A stretch of DNA of 15,788 bases from Pseudomonadota bacterium (GTDB lineage: Bacteria; Pseudomonadota; Alphaproteobacteria; Rhodospirillales; Magnetospirillaceae): NCBI GenBank assembly GCA_023437865.1, contig JAEZFE010000274.1:1-15788 (forward strand), read 5' to 3'. Made by a program: the position numbers and the translations under genes. How positions within the stretch are numbered: position 1 is the stretch's first letter; the number at the start of each line of letters is the position of its first letter. Below, in pieces: positions 6,844 through 14,888 of the stretch. The notes below the pieces were generated by a model, which saw only the letters and a program-made list of their open reading frames with translations, was not told the DNA's origin and searched no databases.

Positions 6844-7302
6844 ATGGACCACAGGGCGGCGGTGACCGAGCGGCTGGTGCGTGGCGCAGCCCGGTATCTG
6901 ACGAATCTGGGGGCGGGCGTGGTCCCCGAGTTCCGTCTCAAATCGGGCCGCCGGCTCGACCTGCTGGCGCTGTTGCCCGATGGGCGGCTATGGGCGGTCG
7001 AGGTCAAATCCTGCGCCGAGGATTTCCGCGCCGATGCCAAATGGCCGGAATACCGTGAATGGTGCGATGGCCTGTGGTTCTGTGTCGATGTGGATTTTCC
7101 GCAAGCGTTGATCCCCGAGGATGTGGGCTTGATGGTGGCCGATGGTTTCGACGCCCACGTGGTACGCGATGCGCCCGAACAGGCGCTGCACGCCAGCCGG
7201 CGCAAGGCGGTGACGCTGAAATTCGCGCTGGTGGCGGCGCGGCGGCTGGCGGAAATGGAGGGTGAGGTTGGCGTGAGCAATATGCCCACGCCAACAAGTT
7301 AG
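6844..7302 (+). CDS. mmcB: MmcB family DNA repair protein (putative PD-(D/E)xK-type nuclease)
   Basis: A 152-residue protein of the alphaproteobacterial MmcB family; in Caulobacter MmcB is linked to mitomycin C resistance and controlled by the SOS response. A nuclease-like core is visible: RRLDLLAL (D39) then LWAVEVKS (E53, K55), the D...ExK arrangement of restriction-like folds. The family hallmark [20 protein letters not shown] follows at 56-75. The start taken is the ATG at 6844-6846, with AAGGCG upstream; an in-frame GTG at 6820 would add 8 residues and cannot be excluded. Its stop overlaps the stop of the convergent DUF2158 gene by 4 bp. No GTTC-N7-GTTC LexA box is present in the 72-bp gap to panD. 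Confidence 0.88.
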   Translation: MDHRAAVTERLVRGAARYLTNLGAGVVPEFRLKSGRRLDLLALLPDGRLWAVEVKSCAEDFRADAKWPEYREWCDGLWFCVDVDFPQALIPEDVGLMVADGFDAHVVRDAPEQALHASRRKAVTLKFALVAARRLAEMEGEVGVSNMPTPTS

Positions 7303-7520
7303 GCTCTGGTGATCCGAACCGCGCCAATGCCCGGCTTGCTCGCCTTCTCAAGTACGGCAGGAGGGAAAGTTTCCCGCTGAACGACCTGCTTCGCGCCTAC
7401 CTTTTCCGACCATACGCACCAAACCATATCTTGACCGGTCATGTCCTGGCCAACATCGGCAACGGTCATCAGCGGTCCGCCAGACTTCAGCTTCACCAAA
7501 TCGCCCGCAACGAAGCTCAT
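7299..7520 (-). CDS. Small DUF2158 / YodC-family protein
   Basis: 73 residues, matching the short DUF2158 family (E. coli YodC type) of unknown function. Visible features are the opening MSFVAGDLVKLKSGGPLMTV, the central VWCVWSEKV and the QRETFPPAVLE near the end, all family hallmarks and probably one small beta barrel. The C-terminal tail [14 protein letters not shown] appears to be an addition. The start is the ATG at 7518-7520, with AGGAG 8 nt upstream; an in-frame GTG three codons earlier is less well placed. The gene is convergent with mmcB (4-bp overlap) and divergent from the DUF2786 gene, with 229 bp between the two starts. Base composition here and in the gap is less GC-rich than in surrounding genes, a hint of later acquisition but weak. 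Confidence 0.85.
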   Translation of the reverse strand: MSFVAGDLVKLKSGGPLMTVADVGQDMTGQDMVWCVWSEKVGAKQVVQRETFPPAVLEKASKPGIGAVRITRA

Positions 7521-7749
7521 GCGCTCCACTCCTAAAAGTTATGTGACGGGTGACTGTAGCTGAAAGTGGCAAGTCTGGCCAATCGATCTATCTGAGGTGT
7601 TAGTCGTTTGGATGTATGTGTGGGGGGGTTGGTGTGCCTTTGTGAGAAGGCGCTGGAGGCTCCCTGCCGGCCACCTCAAATATCTTGCGTCCTCGATTAC
7701 CTCGAATCACACTCAAGCGGTTGATGCTCTTCCAGCCCACGAGATAGGC
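7521..7749. other. Divergent intergenic region without recognised gene
   Basis: 229 bp between the divergent DUF2158 and DUF2786 genes. The stretch is lower in GC than the flanks and has a G-run (GGGGGGG within 7620-7628). A reading frame open to 7597 continues into the downstream gene, but its N-terminal part shows no domain. Promoters for both genes must lie here if they are transcribed separately; I could not pick -35/-10 pairs with confidence. Confidence 0.5.
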
Positions 7750-8421
7750 ATGGACGTCCAGAAGCTTGCCAAGGTGCTTGCGCTGGCCGCCTCGGACAAT
7801 GAGGCCGAGGCAGCCAGTGCATTGCGCATGGCAAAGCGGCTGCTCGACGGCCACGGTGTGGATTTTGTCGAACTGGCCCGCCGGGTGGCCGAGGCCGAGC
7901 CGGGAGCCCACGCCGAGCGGGAGGCGCTGGAGGATGCGGTGTTCGACCTGCGCAACGAGATCCGCCATCTGCGCGGCGAAAATGAACGGCTGAAGCAGGG
8001 CCGGGGAGGGGTGGCGTCTGTGCCCGAGCCGGCCAGCCTGCACGACAGCGCCCGGAATTTTGCCGAATCCGTGCGCCTGCGCGCCGATCTGGCCCAGATG
8101 AGCGTGGTGCTGGACAGGGAGCGCGCCGAGGTGCTGCGCCTCAAGGCCCAGGAGGCGACGTGGCGGGCGTCGTTCCAGGAAGCGCTGGCCGAAGCCGGCA
8201 AGCTGGGTGCGCGCCTGTCGGATGCCGATTCCCGCCGCATGCGGCTGGAGGCCGAGAACCGCCGCCTGCTCCATGCTAATTACACGCTCAGCGTGGAGCT
8301 GGCGGAAGCCAAGGCGGCTCATCCGGTGGCGCCCGATCCGCGCCCTGAGGCACAGCCCCGTCTCCGGCCCACCTCTCGTGCCAAGGTCAAGGCGGGGGCA
8401 GGCCAGTACGCGCTGTTCTGA
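7750..8421 (+). CDS. DUF2786-domain protein with long coiled coil
   Basis: 223 residues. The first 45 or so ([34 protein letters not shown]) match the DUF2786 domain, a short helical module of unknown function found in several bacterial and phage-associated proteins. The rest is charged and helical: a coiled coil around 57-83 (Glu/Leu/Arg heptads, [21 protein letters not shown]), a linker, then a second around 105-190. The tail is Pro/Arg-rich and ends GQYALF. No membrane segment or catalytic motif is visible, so it looks like a cytoplasmic structural or adaptor protein. The start ATG at 7750-7752 is chosen because the DUF2786 domain begins at once; GAGA lies upstream. An upstream extension to 7597 reads as non-conserved. 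It lies 76 bp before dapF and may be transcribed separately. Confidence 0.75.
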   Translation: MDVQKLAKVLALAASDNEAEAASALRMAKRLLDGHGVDFVELARRVAEAEPGAHAEREALEDAVFDLRNEIRHLRGENERLKQGRGGVASVPEPASLHDSARNFAESVRLRADLAQMSVVLDRERAEVLRLKAQEATWRASFQEALAEAGKLGARLSDADSRRMRLEAENRRLLHANYTLSVELAEAKAAHPVAPDPRPEAQPRLRPTSRAKVKAGAGQYALF

Positions 8422-8485
8422 TGGCGGCGCCGCGCGCACGGCCCGGATGCGCGCCTTGCGCTGGACTCCCAAGGGTTTACCCCCA

Positions 8486-8491
8486 TATAAC
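8486..8491 (+). promoter_or_regulatory. Possible -10 element (TATAAC) immediately before dapF
   Basis: TATAAC at 8486-8491 ends 6 nt before the dapF ATG at 8498. This would place a transcript start at or within a few bases of the start codon. There is no convincing Shine-Dalgarno in the CCGCTCC just before the ATG. The -35 side is weak (nothing better than CTGGAC at 8461-8466 with a 19-bp spacer), so this is a tentative call. Confidence 0.3.
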
Positions 8492-8497
8492 CGCTCC

Positions 8498-9337
8498 ATG
8501 ACCAATGCTGGTCACGACTTTGTGAAGATGCACGGGCTTGGGAACGACTTCGTCGTCCTCGACGCCCGCGCCACGGGACTTGCGCTGACGCCCGATCAGG
8601 TGCGCGCCATCGCCGACCGCAATCGCGGGGTGGGCTGCGACCAGCTGATCGTGGTCGAGAATGCGCGCAGCCAGCTCTCCGACGCCTGGATGACCATCTA
8701 CAATCCGGACGGTTCGGAATCGGGTGCCTGCGGCAACGCCACCCGCTGCGTCGCCTGGATGCTGATGCGCCAGACCGGCGCCGACAAGGTGGTCATCGAA
8801 ACCAAGGGTGGCCTGCTCGACGGCGAGCTGCGCGGCGACCAATTGGTGGCGGTGGATATGGGCCGCGCCAGGCTGGACTGGCGCGACATTCCACTGGCTG
8901 AAGCGGTCGACACCCTGCACATGGGCATCGGCGCCGGGCCGCTGGCCGATCCGGTGGGCGTCAACATGGGCAATCCCCATGCGGTGTTCTTCGTCGATGA
9001 CGTTGATGCGGTGGATCTGGCCTCACTGGGGCCGGTGCTCGAACACCATGCCATCTTCCCCGAGCGCGCTAATATCGAGATCGCCCAGGTGCTGTCGCCC
9101 GAGAAGATCCGCATGCGGGTGTGGGAGCGTTCGGCCGGCATCACCCAGGCCTGCGGGACGGGTGCCTGCGCCACCCTGGTGGCCGCCGCCCGCCGGGGCC
9201 TGACCACCCGCAAGGCCGAGGTGGTGCTGGACGGCGGCACGCTGACCGTCGAATGGCTGCCCGACGATCACGTGCTGATGACCGGCCCGGTGGCGCTCAC
9301 CTTTGCCGGTCGGCTCGATCCGAGTTTGATGGGATGA
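8498..9337 (+). CDS. dapF: Diaminopimelate epimerase
   Basis: Converts LL- to meso-diaminopimelate for lysine and peptidoglycan synthesis, using two cysteines as acid and base without cofactor. The 279-residue protein shows KMHGLGNDF near the N-terminus (10-18), the first catalytic site [11 protein letters not shown] with C78, NMGNPHAV (156-163), the substrate-binding PERAN (188-192), and the second site QACGTGACA with C219. All key residues are present and the length is normal. The ATG at 8498-8500 gives the expected short lead to KMHGLGNDF; a reading frame extending further upstream overlaps the DUF2786 gene in another frame and is shadow. The stop overlaps the mtaB start as ATGA, so the two are translationally coupled. 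Confidence 0.97.
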   Translation: MTNAGHDFVKMHGLGNDFVVLDARATGLALTPDQVRAIADRNRGVGCDQLIVVENARSQLSDAWMTIYNPDGSESGACGNATRCVAWMLMRQTGADKVVIETKGGLLDGELRGDQLVAVDMGRARLDWRDIPLAEAVDTLHMGIGAGPLADPVGVNMGNPHAVFFVDDVDAVDLASLGPVLEHHAIFPERANIEIAQVLSPEKIRMRVWERSAGITQACGTGACATLVAAARRGLTTRKAEVVLDGGTLTVEWLPDDHVLMTGPVALTFAGRLDPSLMG

Positions 9338-10587
9338 GTTCCGACAAGGTTCAGCTGGTGACCTTCGGCTGCCGGCTCAATGCCTATGAATCCGAGGTGA
9401 TGCGCGAGCATGCGCGCGCGACCGAGGCCGGCACCGAAACCATCATCGTCAATACCTGCGCGGTCACCGCCGAGGCCGAACGCCAGGCGCGCCAGTCCAT
9501 CCGCAAGCTCCGGCGCGAGAACCCCAACGCCCGCATCGTGGTGACCGGCTGCGCCGCCCAGGTGGACCCCGGCAAGTTCGCCGCCATGCCCGAGGTGGAT
9601 CAGGTGCTCGGCAATGCCGAGAAGATGAAGCCGGAAATCTTCGCCGCACCGCCCGAGGACCGCATCGTGGTGGCCGACATCATGACGGTGCGCGAGACCG
9701 CCGAACATCTGGTGTCGGGGTTCGAGGGCCGCGCCCGCGCCTTCGTCGAGGTGCAGACCGGCTGCGACCATCGCTGCACCTTCTGCATCATCCCGTTCGG
9801 CCGTGGCAATAACCGCTCGGTCCCTATGGGACGCATCGTCGATCAGGTTCGCGCCCTGGTGGCCCAGGGCTTCGCCGAGGTGGTGTTCACCGGCGTCGAC
9901 ATCACCGCCTATGGCGGCGACCTGCCGGGCACGCCCAGCTTGGGGCAGATGGCCCGCCGCCTGCTGGCCCAGGTGCCCGAGCTGCCGCGCCTGCGCCTGT
10001 CTTCGCTGGACCCGGTGGAGGTCGACGACGATCTGCTGCGCCTGGTGGCGGAAGAGCCCCGTTTGATGCCGCATTTCCATCTGTCGGTGCAGGCCGGCGA
10101 CGACATGATCCTCAAGCGCATGAAGCGCCGCCACCTGCGCGATGACGTCATCCGGCTGGCTGCCCGCCTGCGCGAATTGCGCGGCGACGTGGCGCTGGGC
10201 GCCGACATCATCGCCGGCTTCCCCACCGAGGACGAAGCCATGTTCCAGCGCTCGCTGGATCTGGTTGATGAAGCCGGGCTCACCCATCTGCACGTGTTTC
10301 CGTTCTCAGCCCGGCCCGGCACGCCGGCGGCGCGCATGCCCAAGGTGCATGGCGACGAGGTCAAGGATCGCGCTGCCCGCCTGCGCGCGCGCGGTGAGGC
10401 CGCCATGGCCGAGTTCCTTGCCACCCGCGTGGGCCGCGAGGTCTCGGTGCTGATCGAGAACGAGGGCGAGGGCTTCTGCGAGCATTACCTGCCGGTGCGC
10501 CTGTCCGGTCCGGCTCCGCTGGGGTCGGTGGTGCGGGCGCGCGTCATCGGGCTGGACGGTGGCAAGCTGAACGCCGAGCCGCTCTAA
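9334..10587 (+). CDS. mtaB: tRNA (t6A37) methylthiotransferase MtaB
   Basis: Radical-SAM enzyme that adds a methylthio group to N6-threonylcarbamoyladenosine at tRNA position 37. 417 residues in the usual three-domain order. The N-terminal methylthiotransferase domain carries the three cysteines of the auxiliary 4Fe-4S cluster: C13 (FGCRLN), C42 (NTCAVT) and C73 (TGCAAQ). The radical-SAM core has CDHRCTFC (C144, C148, C151). A C-terminal TRAM-like region begins around residue 355. [10 protein letters not shown] and [14 protein letters not shown] point to MtaB rather than MiaB or RimO. The ATG overlaps the dapF stop. A frame that seems to extend this gene upstream is only an alternative reading of the end of dapF. 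Confidence 0.95.
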   Translation: MSSDKVQLVTFGCRLNAYESEVMREHARATEAGTETIIVNTCAVTAEAERQARQSIRKLRRENPNARIVVTGCAAQVDPGKFAAMPEVDQVLGNAEKMKPEIFAAPPEDRIVVADIMTVRETAEHLVSGFEGRARAFVEVQTGCDHRCTFCIIPFGRGNNRSVPMGRIVDQVRALVAQGFAEVVFTGVDITAYGGDLPGTPSLGQMARRLLAQVPELPRLRLSSLDPVEVDDDLLRLVAEEPRLMPHFHLSVQAGDDMILKRMKRRHLRDDVIRLAARLRELRGDVALGADIIAGFPTEDEAMFQRSLDLVDEAGLTHLHVFPFSARPGTPAARMPKVHGDEVKDRAARLRARGEAAMAEFLATRVGREVSVLIENEGEGFCEHYLPVRLSGPAPLGSVVRARVIGLDGGKLNAEPL

Positions 10588-10609
10588 CAAGAAAAACAGG
10601 GGAACGGGC

Positions 10610-11749
10610 ATGAGCAAGAAGGGCTTCTTTGGACGGTTGCTGGGTCGCAAGGACGAACCCGAGGCGCCGGAGGTCCCCGAAGTCGTTGTCGAGCCGGCTG
10701 CCGACGAGCCCGTTCCCGCCGTTGATAACGAAGCCGTTGCCGTCGCCTCCGAGGCCGAGGAAGAAACCGCCGTCGTCGAGGAGGTCCTCGAACAGGCGGA
10801 AGAGGTTCCCGCGCCCGAGGCTGAGGAGCCGAAGCAGGGCTGGTTCGCCCGCCTGAAATCCGGCCTCGCCAAGTCGTCCTCCAAGCTGACCCAGGGCATT
10901 GGCGACCTGTTCACCAAGCGCAAGCTCGATGACGAGGCGCTGGAGGAACTGGAAGAACTCCTCATCACCACCGACCTTGGCGTCGCCACCGCCGCCCGCG
11001 TCACCAAGCGCCTGGCCAAGACCCGCTTCGGCCAGGACGTGGACGCCGCCGAGATCCGCCAGACTCTGGCCGAGGAAATTTCCGATATCCTCAAGCCGGT
11101 GGCGGTGCCGCTTCAGCCGGATTTCTCGCGCAAACCCCATGTGGTGCTGGTGGTCGGCGTCAACGGCGCCGGCAAGACCACCACCATCGGCAAGCTGGCC
11201 AAGCATTACAAGGATCAGGGCAAGGCGGTCACGCTGGCCGCCGGCGACACCTTCCGCGCTGCCGCCGTCGAGCAGCTCAAGGTCTGGGGCGAGCGCACCA
11301 ATTGCCCGGTGGTCGCCCGCGATACCGGTGCCGATGCCGCCGGACTGGCGTTCGATGCGCTCCAGGACGCCCGCGCGCGCGGCGACGATCTGCTATTCAT
11401 CGACACCGCCGGCCGGTTGCAGAACAAGTCCGACCTGATGGCGGAATTGGAAAAGATCGTCCGCGTCATCAAGAAGCAGGACGAAACCGCGCCCCACGAC
11501 GTGCTGCTGGTGCTCGACGCCACCGTGGGCCAGAACGCCCATTCCCAGGTCGAGATCTTCCGCGAGATGGTGGGAGTCACCGGCCTGGTGCTGACCAAGC
11601 TCGACGGCACCGCGCGCGGCGGCGTCCTCGTCGCCCTCGCCGAGAAGTTCAAGCTGCCGGTCCACGCCATCGGCGTCGGTGAAAAGGCTTCGGACTTGCG
11701 TCCGTTCGAGGCCGACGCCTTCGCCCGCTCCTTGGTTGGGCTGGACTGA
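10610..11749 (+). CDS. ftsY: Signal recognition particle receptor FtsY
   Basis: SRP receptor GTPase that docks ribosome-SRP complexes at the inner membrane. 379 residues: a short basic start (MSKKGFFGRLLGRK), an acidic Glu/Val/Pro-rich A domain (about 15-75), the helical N domain from about 80 (GWFARLKSGLAKSSSKL), then the GTPase domain. GTPase motifs are all present: GVNGAGKTT (183-191), DTFRAAAVEQL (213-223), DTAGRLQ (265-271), and TKLDGTARGG (329-338). An AGGGGAA ribosome site lies just before the ATG, 22 bp after the mtaB stop, so it is probably cotranscribed with dapF-mtaB. In many alphaproteobacteria an ispZ-type gene follows; here a cyclase gene does. Confidence 0.97.
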   Translation: MSKKGFFGRLLGRKDEPEAPEVPEVVVEPAADEPVPAVDNEAVAVASEAEEETAVVEEVLEQAEEVPAPEAEEPKQGWFARLKSGLAKSSSKLTQGIGDLFTKRKLDDEALEELEELLITTDLGVATAARVTKRLAKTRFGQDVDAAEIRQTLAEEISDILKPVAVPLQPDFSRKPHVVLVVGVNGAGKTTTIGKLAKHYKDQGKAVTLAAGDTFRAAAVEQLKVWGERTNCPVVARDTGADAAGLAFDALQDARARGDDLLFIDTAGRLQNKSDLMAELEKIVRVIKKQDETAPHDVLLVLDATVGQNAHSQVEIFREMVGVTGLVLTKLDGTARGGVLVALAEKFKLPVHAIGVGEKASDLRPFEADAFARSLVGLD

Positions 11750-11780
11750 GGTCCCCGTCGCGCGGCTGGAAATCACCACA

Positions 11781-11798
11781 TGCAATGCGGCGATTGCA
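11781..11798. promoter_or_regulatory. 18-bp palindrome TGCAAT-N6-ATTGCA upstream of the cyclase gene
   Basis: Perfect 6-bp half sites separated by 6 bp (GCGGCG), 56 bp before the cyclase ATG and about 30 bp after ftsY. The geometry is that of a binding site for a dimeric regulator, and the N6 spacer with TG...CA outer bases is the layout of CRP/FNR-family sites, though the half site is not the canonical TGTGA or TTGAT. It could also fold as an RNA hairpin; no T-run follows, so it is not an intrinsic terminator. Confidence 0.4.
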
Positions 11799-11854
11799 GC
11801 CCGCCGGACAACGCGCGATTGTGATGGTCGTGGCGGAAGAGTGGGAGTCCGGCA

Positions 11855-12646
11855 ATGGTTGTGCGCGCCGAAGTCGCGCGGTTCCTGGGGCGGGCTGACG
11901 GAGCCGCCGATAGTCGCGAGTTGGTGGAAGAGTACTTGCGGATTTTGGCCACCCTGGGCGATGCCGAGGTCCAGAAGCTGCTGCTGAAAGATCTGGTCGG
12001 GCGCGTCGTAGAGCTTGAGCGCAAGGTGGATGGGCTGCTGTCTAACACCCTGCCACGCGCCGTGGCGGAGCGGATCAAGACCGAAGGTGCCTGGCCAGCC
12101 ACTTTGTGCGATTGCACCATCCTGTTCTCCGACCTGTCGGGCTACACCCGCATAGCCGAACACATGGACCCGCGCGAGTTGACCGGGCTGTTACACCGGC
12201 TGTTCTCGCAGTTCGACGAACTGATGACGCTCCATCACGGCACCAAGATCAAGACCATCGGGGACGCCTACATGGCGGCGTTCGGCACGCCGGAACCGGT
12301 CGATGGCCACGCCGCCCACGCCTTGCGCGCGGGCTTGGCGATGCAGGCGGCGGTGACGCAGTTCAACCGCGACCACGGTATCGCGTTCGGCATGCGCATC
12401 GGCATCCATACCGGACCGCTGGTGGCGGCGGTGGTAGGGCGCGACCGTATGCAGTTCGATGTGTTCGGTGATTCGGTCAACGTCGCCTCGCGCTTCGAGT
12501 CCACGGGCGCAGTCGGCCGGGTGTCGCTGTCCGACGCCACACGCCTGGCGGCGGGTGACGGCTTCCTATTCGAAGACCGCGGCGCGGTCGAGTTGAAGAA
12601 TCGCGGCGCCATGGCCGCCTATTTCCTGATCGGAGAACGGCAATGA
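11855..12646 (+). CDS. Class III adenylate/guanylate cyclase, soluble
   Basis: Makes cAMP (or cGMP) from the nucleoside triphosphate. 263 residues: an N-terminal helical part (about 18-65, with a short coiled-coil-like stretch VVELERKVDGLL) then a catalytic domain from about 82. Metal-binding aspartates are D93 (ILFSDLSGYT) and D137 (KTIGDAYM), and K133 precedes the second. QFDVFGDSVNVASR supplies D202 plus the transition-state N209 and R213. The K133/D202 pair is what adenylyl cyclases usually have. No membrane helix, HAMP, GAF or other sensor domain is visible, so input must come from the N-terminal helices or a partner. The start ATG at 11855-11857 has GGGAG about 8 nt upstream. Its stop overlaps the start of the next gene as ATGA, which suggests the two products act together. 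Confidence 0.92.
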   Translation: MVVRAEVARFLGRADGAADSRELVEEYLRILATLGDAEVQKLLLKDLVGRVVELERKVDGLLSNTLPRAVAERIKTEGAWPATLCDCTILFSDLSGYTRIAEHMDPRELTGLLHRLFSQFDELMTLHHGTKIKTIGDAYMAAFGTPEPVDGHAAHALRAGLAMQAAVTQFNRDHGIAFGMRIGIHTGPLVAAVVGRDRMQFDVFGDSVNVASRFESTGAVGRVSLSDATRLAAGDGFLFEDRGAVELKNRGAMAAYFLIGERQ

Positions 12647-13464
12647 GCGAACGCCGCGCCAGCTACGACCATCCCATCCGCATCGCCGAGGGCGTGTGGT
12701 GGATCGGCTATTGCGACGAAGCGTCGGGACTGCACTGCAATCCCTACCTGATCGTGTCGGGGGAGGAGGCGGTGGTGGTCGATTGCGGCAGCCGGCCCGA
12801 TTTCCCCATCGTCATGAGCAAGATCCTGCAGACCGGCACCGACCCGGCTGCCATCCGCGCGCTGATCGTGCAGCATTACGACCCCGATCTTTGTGGCGGC
12901 CTGCCCAACATGGAGGACGTCATCGGCAATCCCGATTTGATGATCCTGACCTCGGGCTACAACCACGCCTTCATCTCCCATTATAACGTCCGCTCCCGGT
13001 TGGTGGCGGTCGAGGACATGGACTGGCGGTTCCGGTTCGGTGACGGGCGCGAGCTGTCTTTCACCCTGACACCGTACTGTCATTCCCAGGGCAGCATCTG
13101 CACCCTGGATCATGGCACCGGGACATTATTCACCAGCGATCTGTTCGGCACTTTCGGCGCCGACTGGGAACTGTTCCTCGACTTGCTGCCCGAGTGCGTG
13201 GGCTGCAACGATTTGACCGACTGCCCCAACGGTAAGGCGGAATGCGTGCTGGAGAGCATGGCAGGATTTCATCGCGCCATCATGACCTCGACGGCGGCGC
13301 TCCGCTTCGCGTTGCGACGGCTTTCTGCCCTCGACTTCCGAGTGATCGCGCCGCAGCACGGCAGCGTGGTGCGCCGGCCGGCTGACATCGCCCGCGTCTT
13401 TGACCTTCTGTCGCAGCTGGAAGGCGTCGGAATCGACGGCGTGCTGGCGAAAGAGGCGGGGTGA
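12643..13464 (+). CDS. Metallo-beta-lactamase-fold di-iron protein, ODP / flavodiiron-like
   Basis: 273 residues. Ligand spacing matches the flavodiiron/ODP pattern, not hydrolytic beta-lactamases: H78-x-D80-x-D82, then 64 residues to H147 (PYCHSQG), 18 residues to D166 (TSDLFGTFG), then H239 (APQHGSV). D80 replaces the usual Glu, and the His that commonly follows D82 is Leu. The C-terminal half (GFHRAIMTSTAALRFALRRLSALDFRVI, then APQHG) resembles the ODP oxygen-binding di-iron proteins, of which a Treponema member serves as an oxygen sensor. Between D166 and H239 is an extra Cys-rich segment (C185, C188, C194, C201) not typical of the basic fold. No flavodoxin domain follows, so it is not a full flavodiiron reductase. 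Overlap with the cyclase gene (ATGA) suggests it senses O2 or NO for the cyclase; that link is inference. Confidence 0.85.
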   Translation: MSERRASYDHPIRIAEGVWWIGYCDEASGLHCNPYLIVSGEEAVVVDCGSRPDFPIVMSKILQTGTDPAAIRALIVQHYDPDLCGGLPNMEDVIGNPDLMILTSGYNHAFISHYNVRSRLVAVEDMDWRFRFGDGRELSFTLTPYCHSQGSICTLDHGTGTLFTSDLFGTFGADWELFLDLLPECVGCNDLTDCPNGKAECVLESMAGFHRAIMTSTAALRFALRRLSALDFRVIAPQHGSVVRRPADIARVFDLLSQLEGVGIDGVLAKEAG

Positions 13465-13539
13465 CGCGTTTCGCCGGCGGCGCTGCTGAAGAAACTTCGT
13501 GACCTCTGTGGCCTTAGTGGTGAAAGATTAGAAGGGGGC

Positions 13540-13690
13540 AGAGACTGGCCGCCTAAGGGCTTGGGCATACTGTGCCGATGGGCCTGTGCCACTCGTCAGG
13601 GGTAGGGGCAGTCCGGCCCTGGACGCGAGGCCTACCCAGGCCATACCACCCGAGGGGGTGGGTGAAATCCCCTCCCGGGTAGGTTTTTCG
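13540..13690 (+). ncRNA. Candidate structured small RNA or long 3' leader ending at a terminator
   Basis: Inverted repeats on the plus strand fall in close series: GGCA/TGCC around 13564-13575, GGGCC.../...GGCCC across about 13580-13619, GTCC/GGAC about 13611-13624, GGCC/GGCC about 13629-13642, then the terminator stems. The order hairpin, hairpin, terminator with a T-run suggests an RNA whose 3' end is near 13688. I could not match it to tmRNA, RNase P, SRP RNA, 6S or a known riboswitch by eye. The 5' end is a guess; no clear promoter is seen. Confidence 0.35.
13631..13688 (+). terminator. Intrinsic terminator downstream of the cyclase/di-iron gene pair
   Basis: CCTACCC (13631-13637) pairs perfectly with GGGTAGG (13677-13683), which is followed directly by TTTTT (13684-13688). 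Inside, GAGGGG (13652-13657) pairs with CCCCTC (13669-13674). The outer 7-bp GC-rich stem plus T5 is the standard intrinsic-terminator form for plus-strand transcripts coming from the cyclase operon or from an RNA within the gap. It lies about 220 bp after the upstream stop codon, further than usual. Confidence 0.65.
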
Positions 13691-13742
13691 GGAATGAGTC
13701 CAAGGGTTTAGCCCGAAAGAGAGGCTTGCCGGCCTGCAAGCC
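13686..13742 (+). other. Two further hairpins after the terminator
   Basis: TTTCGGG (13686-13692) pairs with CCCGAAA (13712-13718) around a 19-nt loop, and GGCTTGC (13723-13729) pairs with GCAAGCC (13736-13742) around a 6-nt loop. Both stems are 7 bp and perfect. No T-run follows the second. If transcription of mdh starts upstream of here they would sit in its leader; otherwise they extend the structured RNA region. Role unknown. Confidence 0.4.
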
Positions 13743-13744
13743 AA

Positions 13745-13790
13745 GGGAATTCCCAAAAAAATAGCGTTGCCTAATATTCGTTTAGCATAC
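13745..13790 (+). promoter_or_regulatory. Probable mdh promoter region with GGGAATTCCC palindrome
   Basis: The only AT-rich stretch before mdh: the palindrome GGGAATTCCC (13745-13754), then A7, then TTGCCT (13767-13772), TAATAT (13772-13777) and TAGCAT (13783-13788). TAATAT is a fair -10, but no -35 at 17 bp is convincing. TTGCCT is a fair -35, but its spacing to a -10 is poor. The region is named as a promoter by position and composition only; the palindrome could be an operator. Confidence 0.3.
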
Positions 13791-13876
13791 GCCAATCCCC
13801 TTGCCCTCAACGGCGAATCGCGTTACCAAAGCCCCCCATGGCCTATGCTGCGCGCAGTCGCAGCCCACCCGTTTGA

Positions 13877-14866
<990 letters not shown>

Positions 14867-14888
14867 TCAAAAGGGGGGAAACGAACCC

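Noticed and set aside
7600..8505. Minus-strand frame opposite the DUF2786 gene
   Set aside because: No recognisable domain, Arg/Gln/His-rich, conflicts with a clear DUF2786 and coiled-coil pattern.
9268..10293. 341-codon minus-strand frame opposite mtaB
   Set aside because: His/Gly/Ala-rich shadow; the MtaB cluster cysteines and radical-SAM motif establish the plus strand.
13610..13760. Cobalamin riboswitch (GGTGAAATCC, GGGAATGAGTCC and GCCACT fragments)
   Set aside because: Fragments are out of order, the conserved core and B12 box are incomplete, and neither flanking gene concerns B12.
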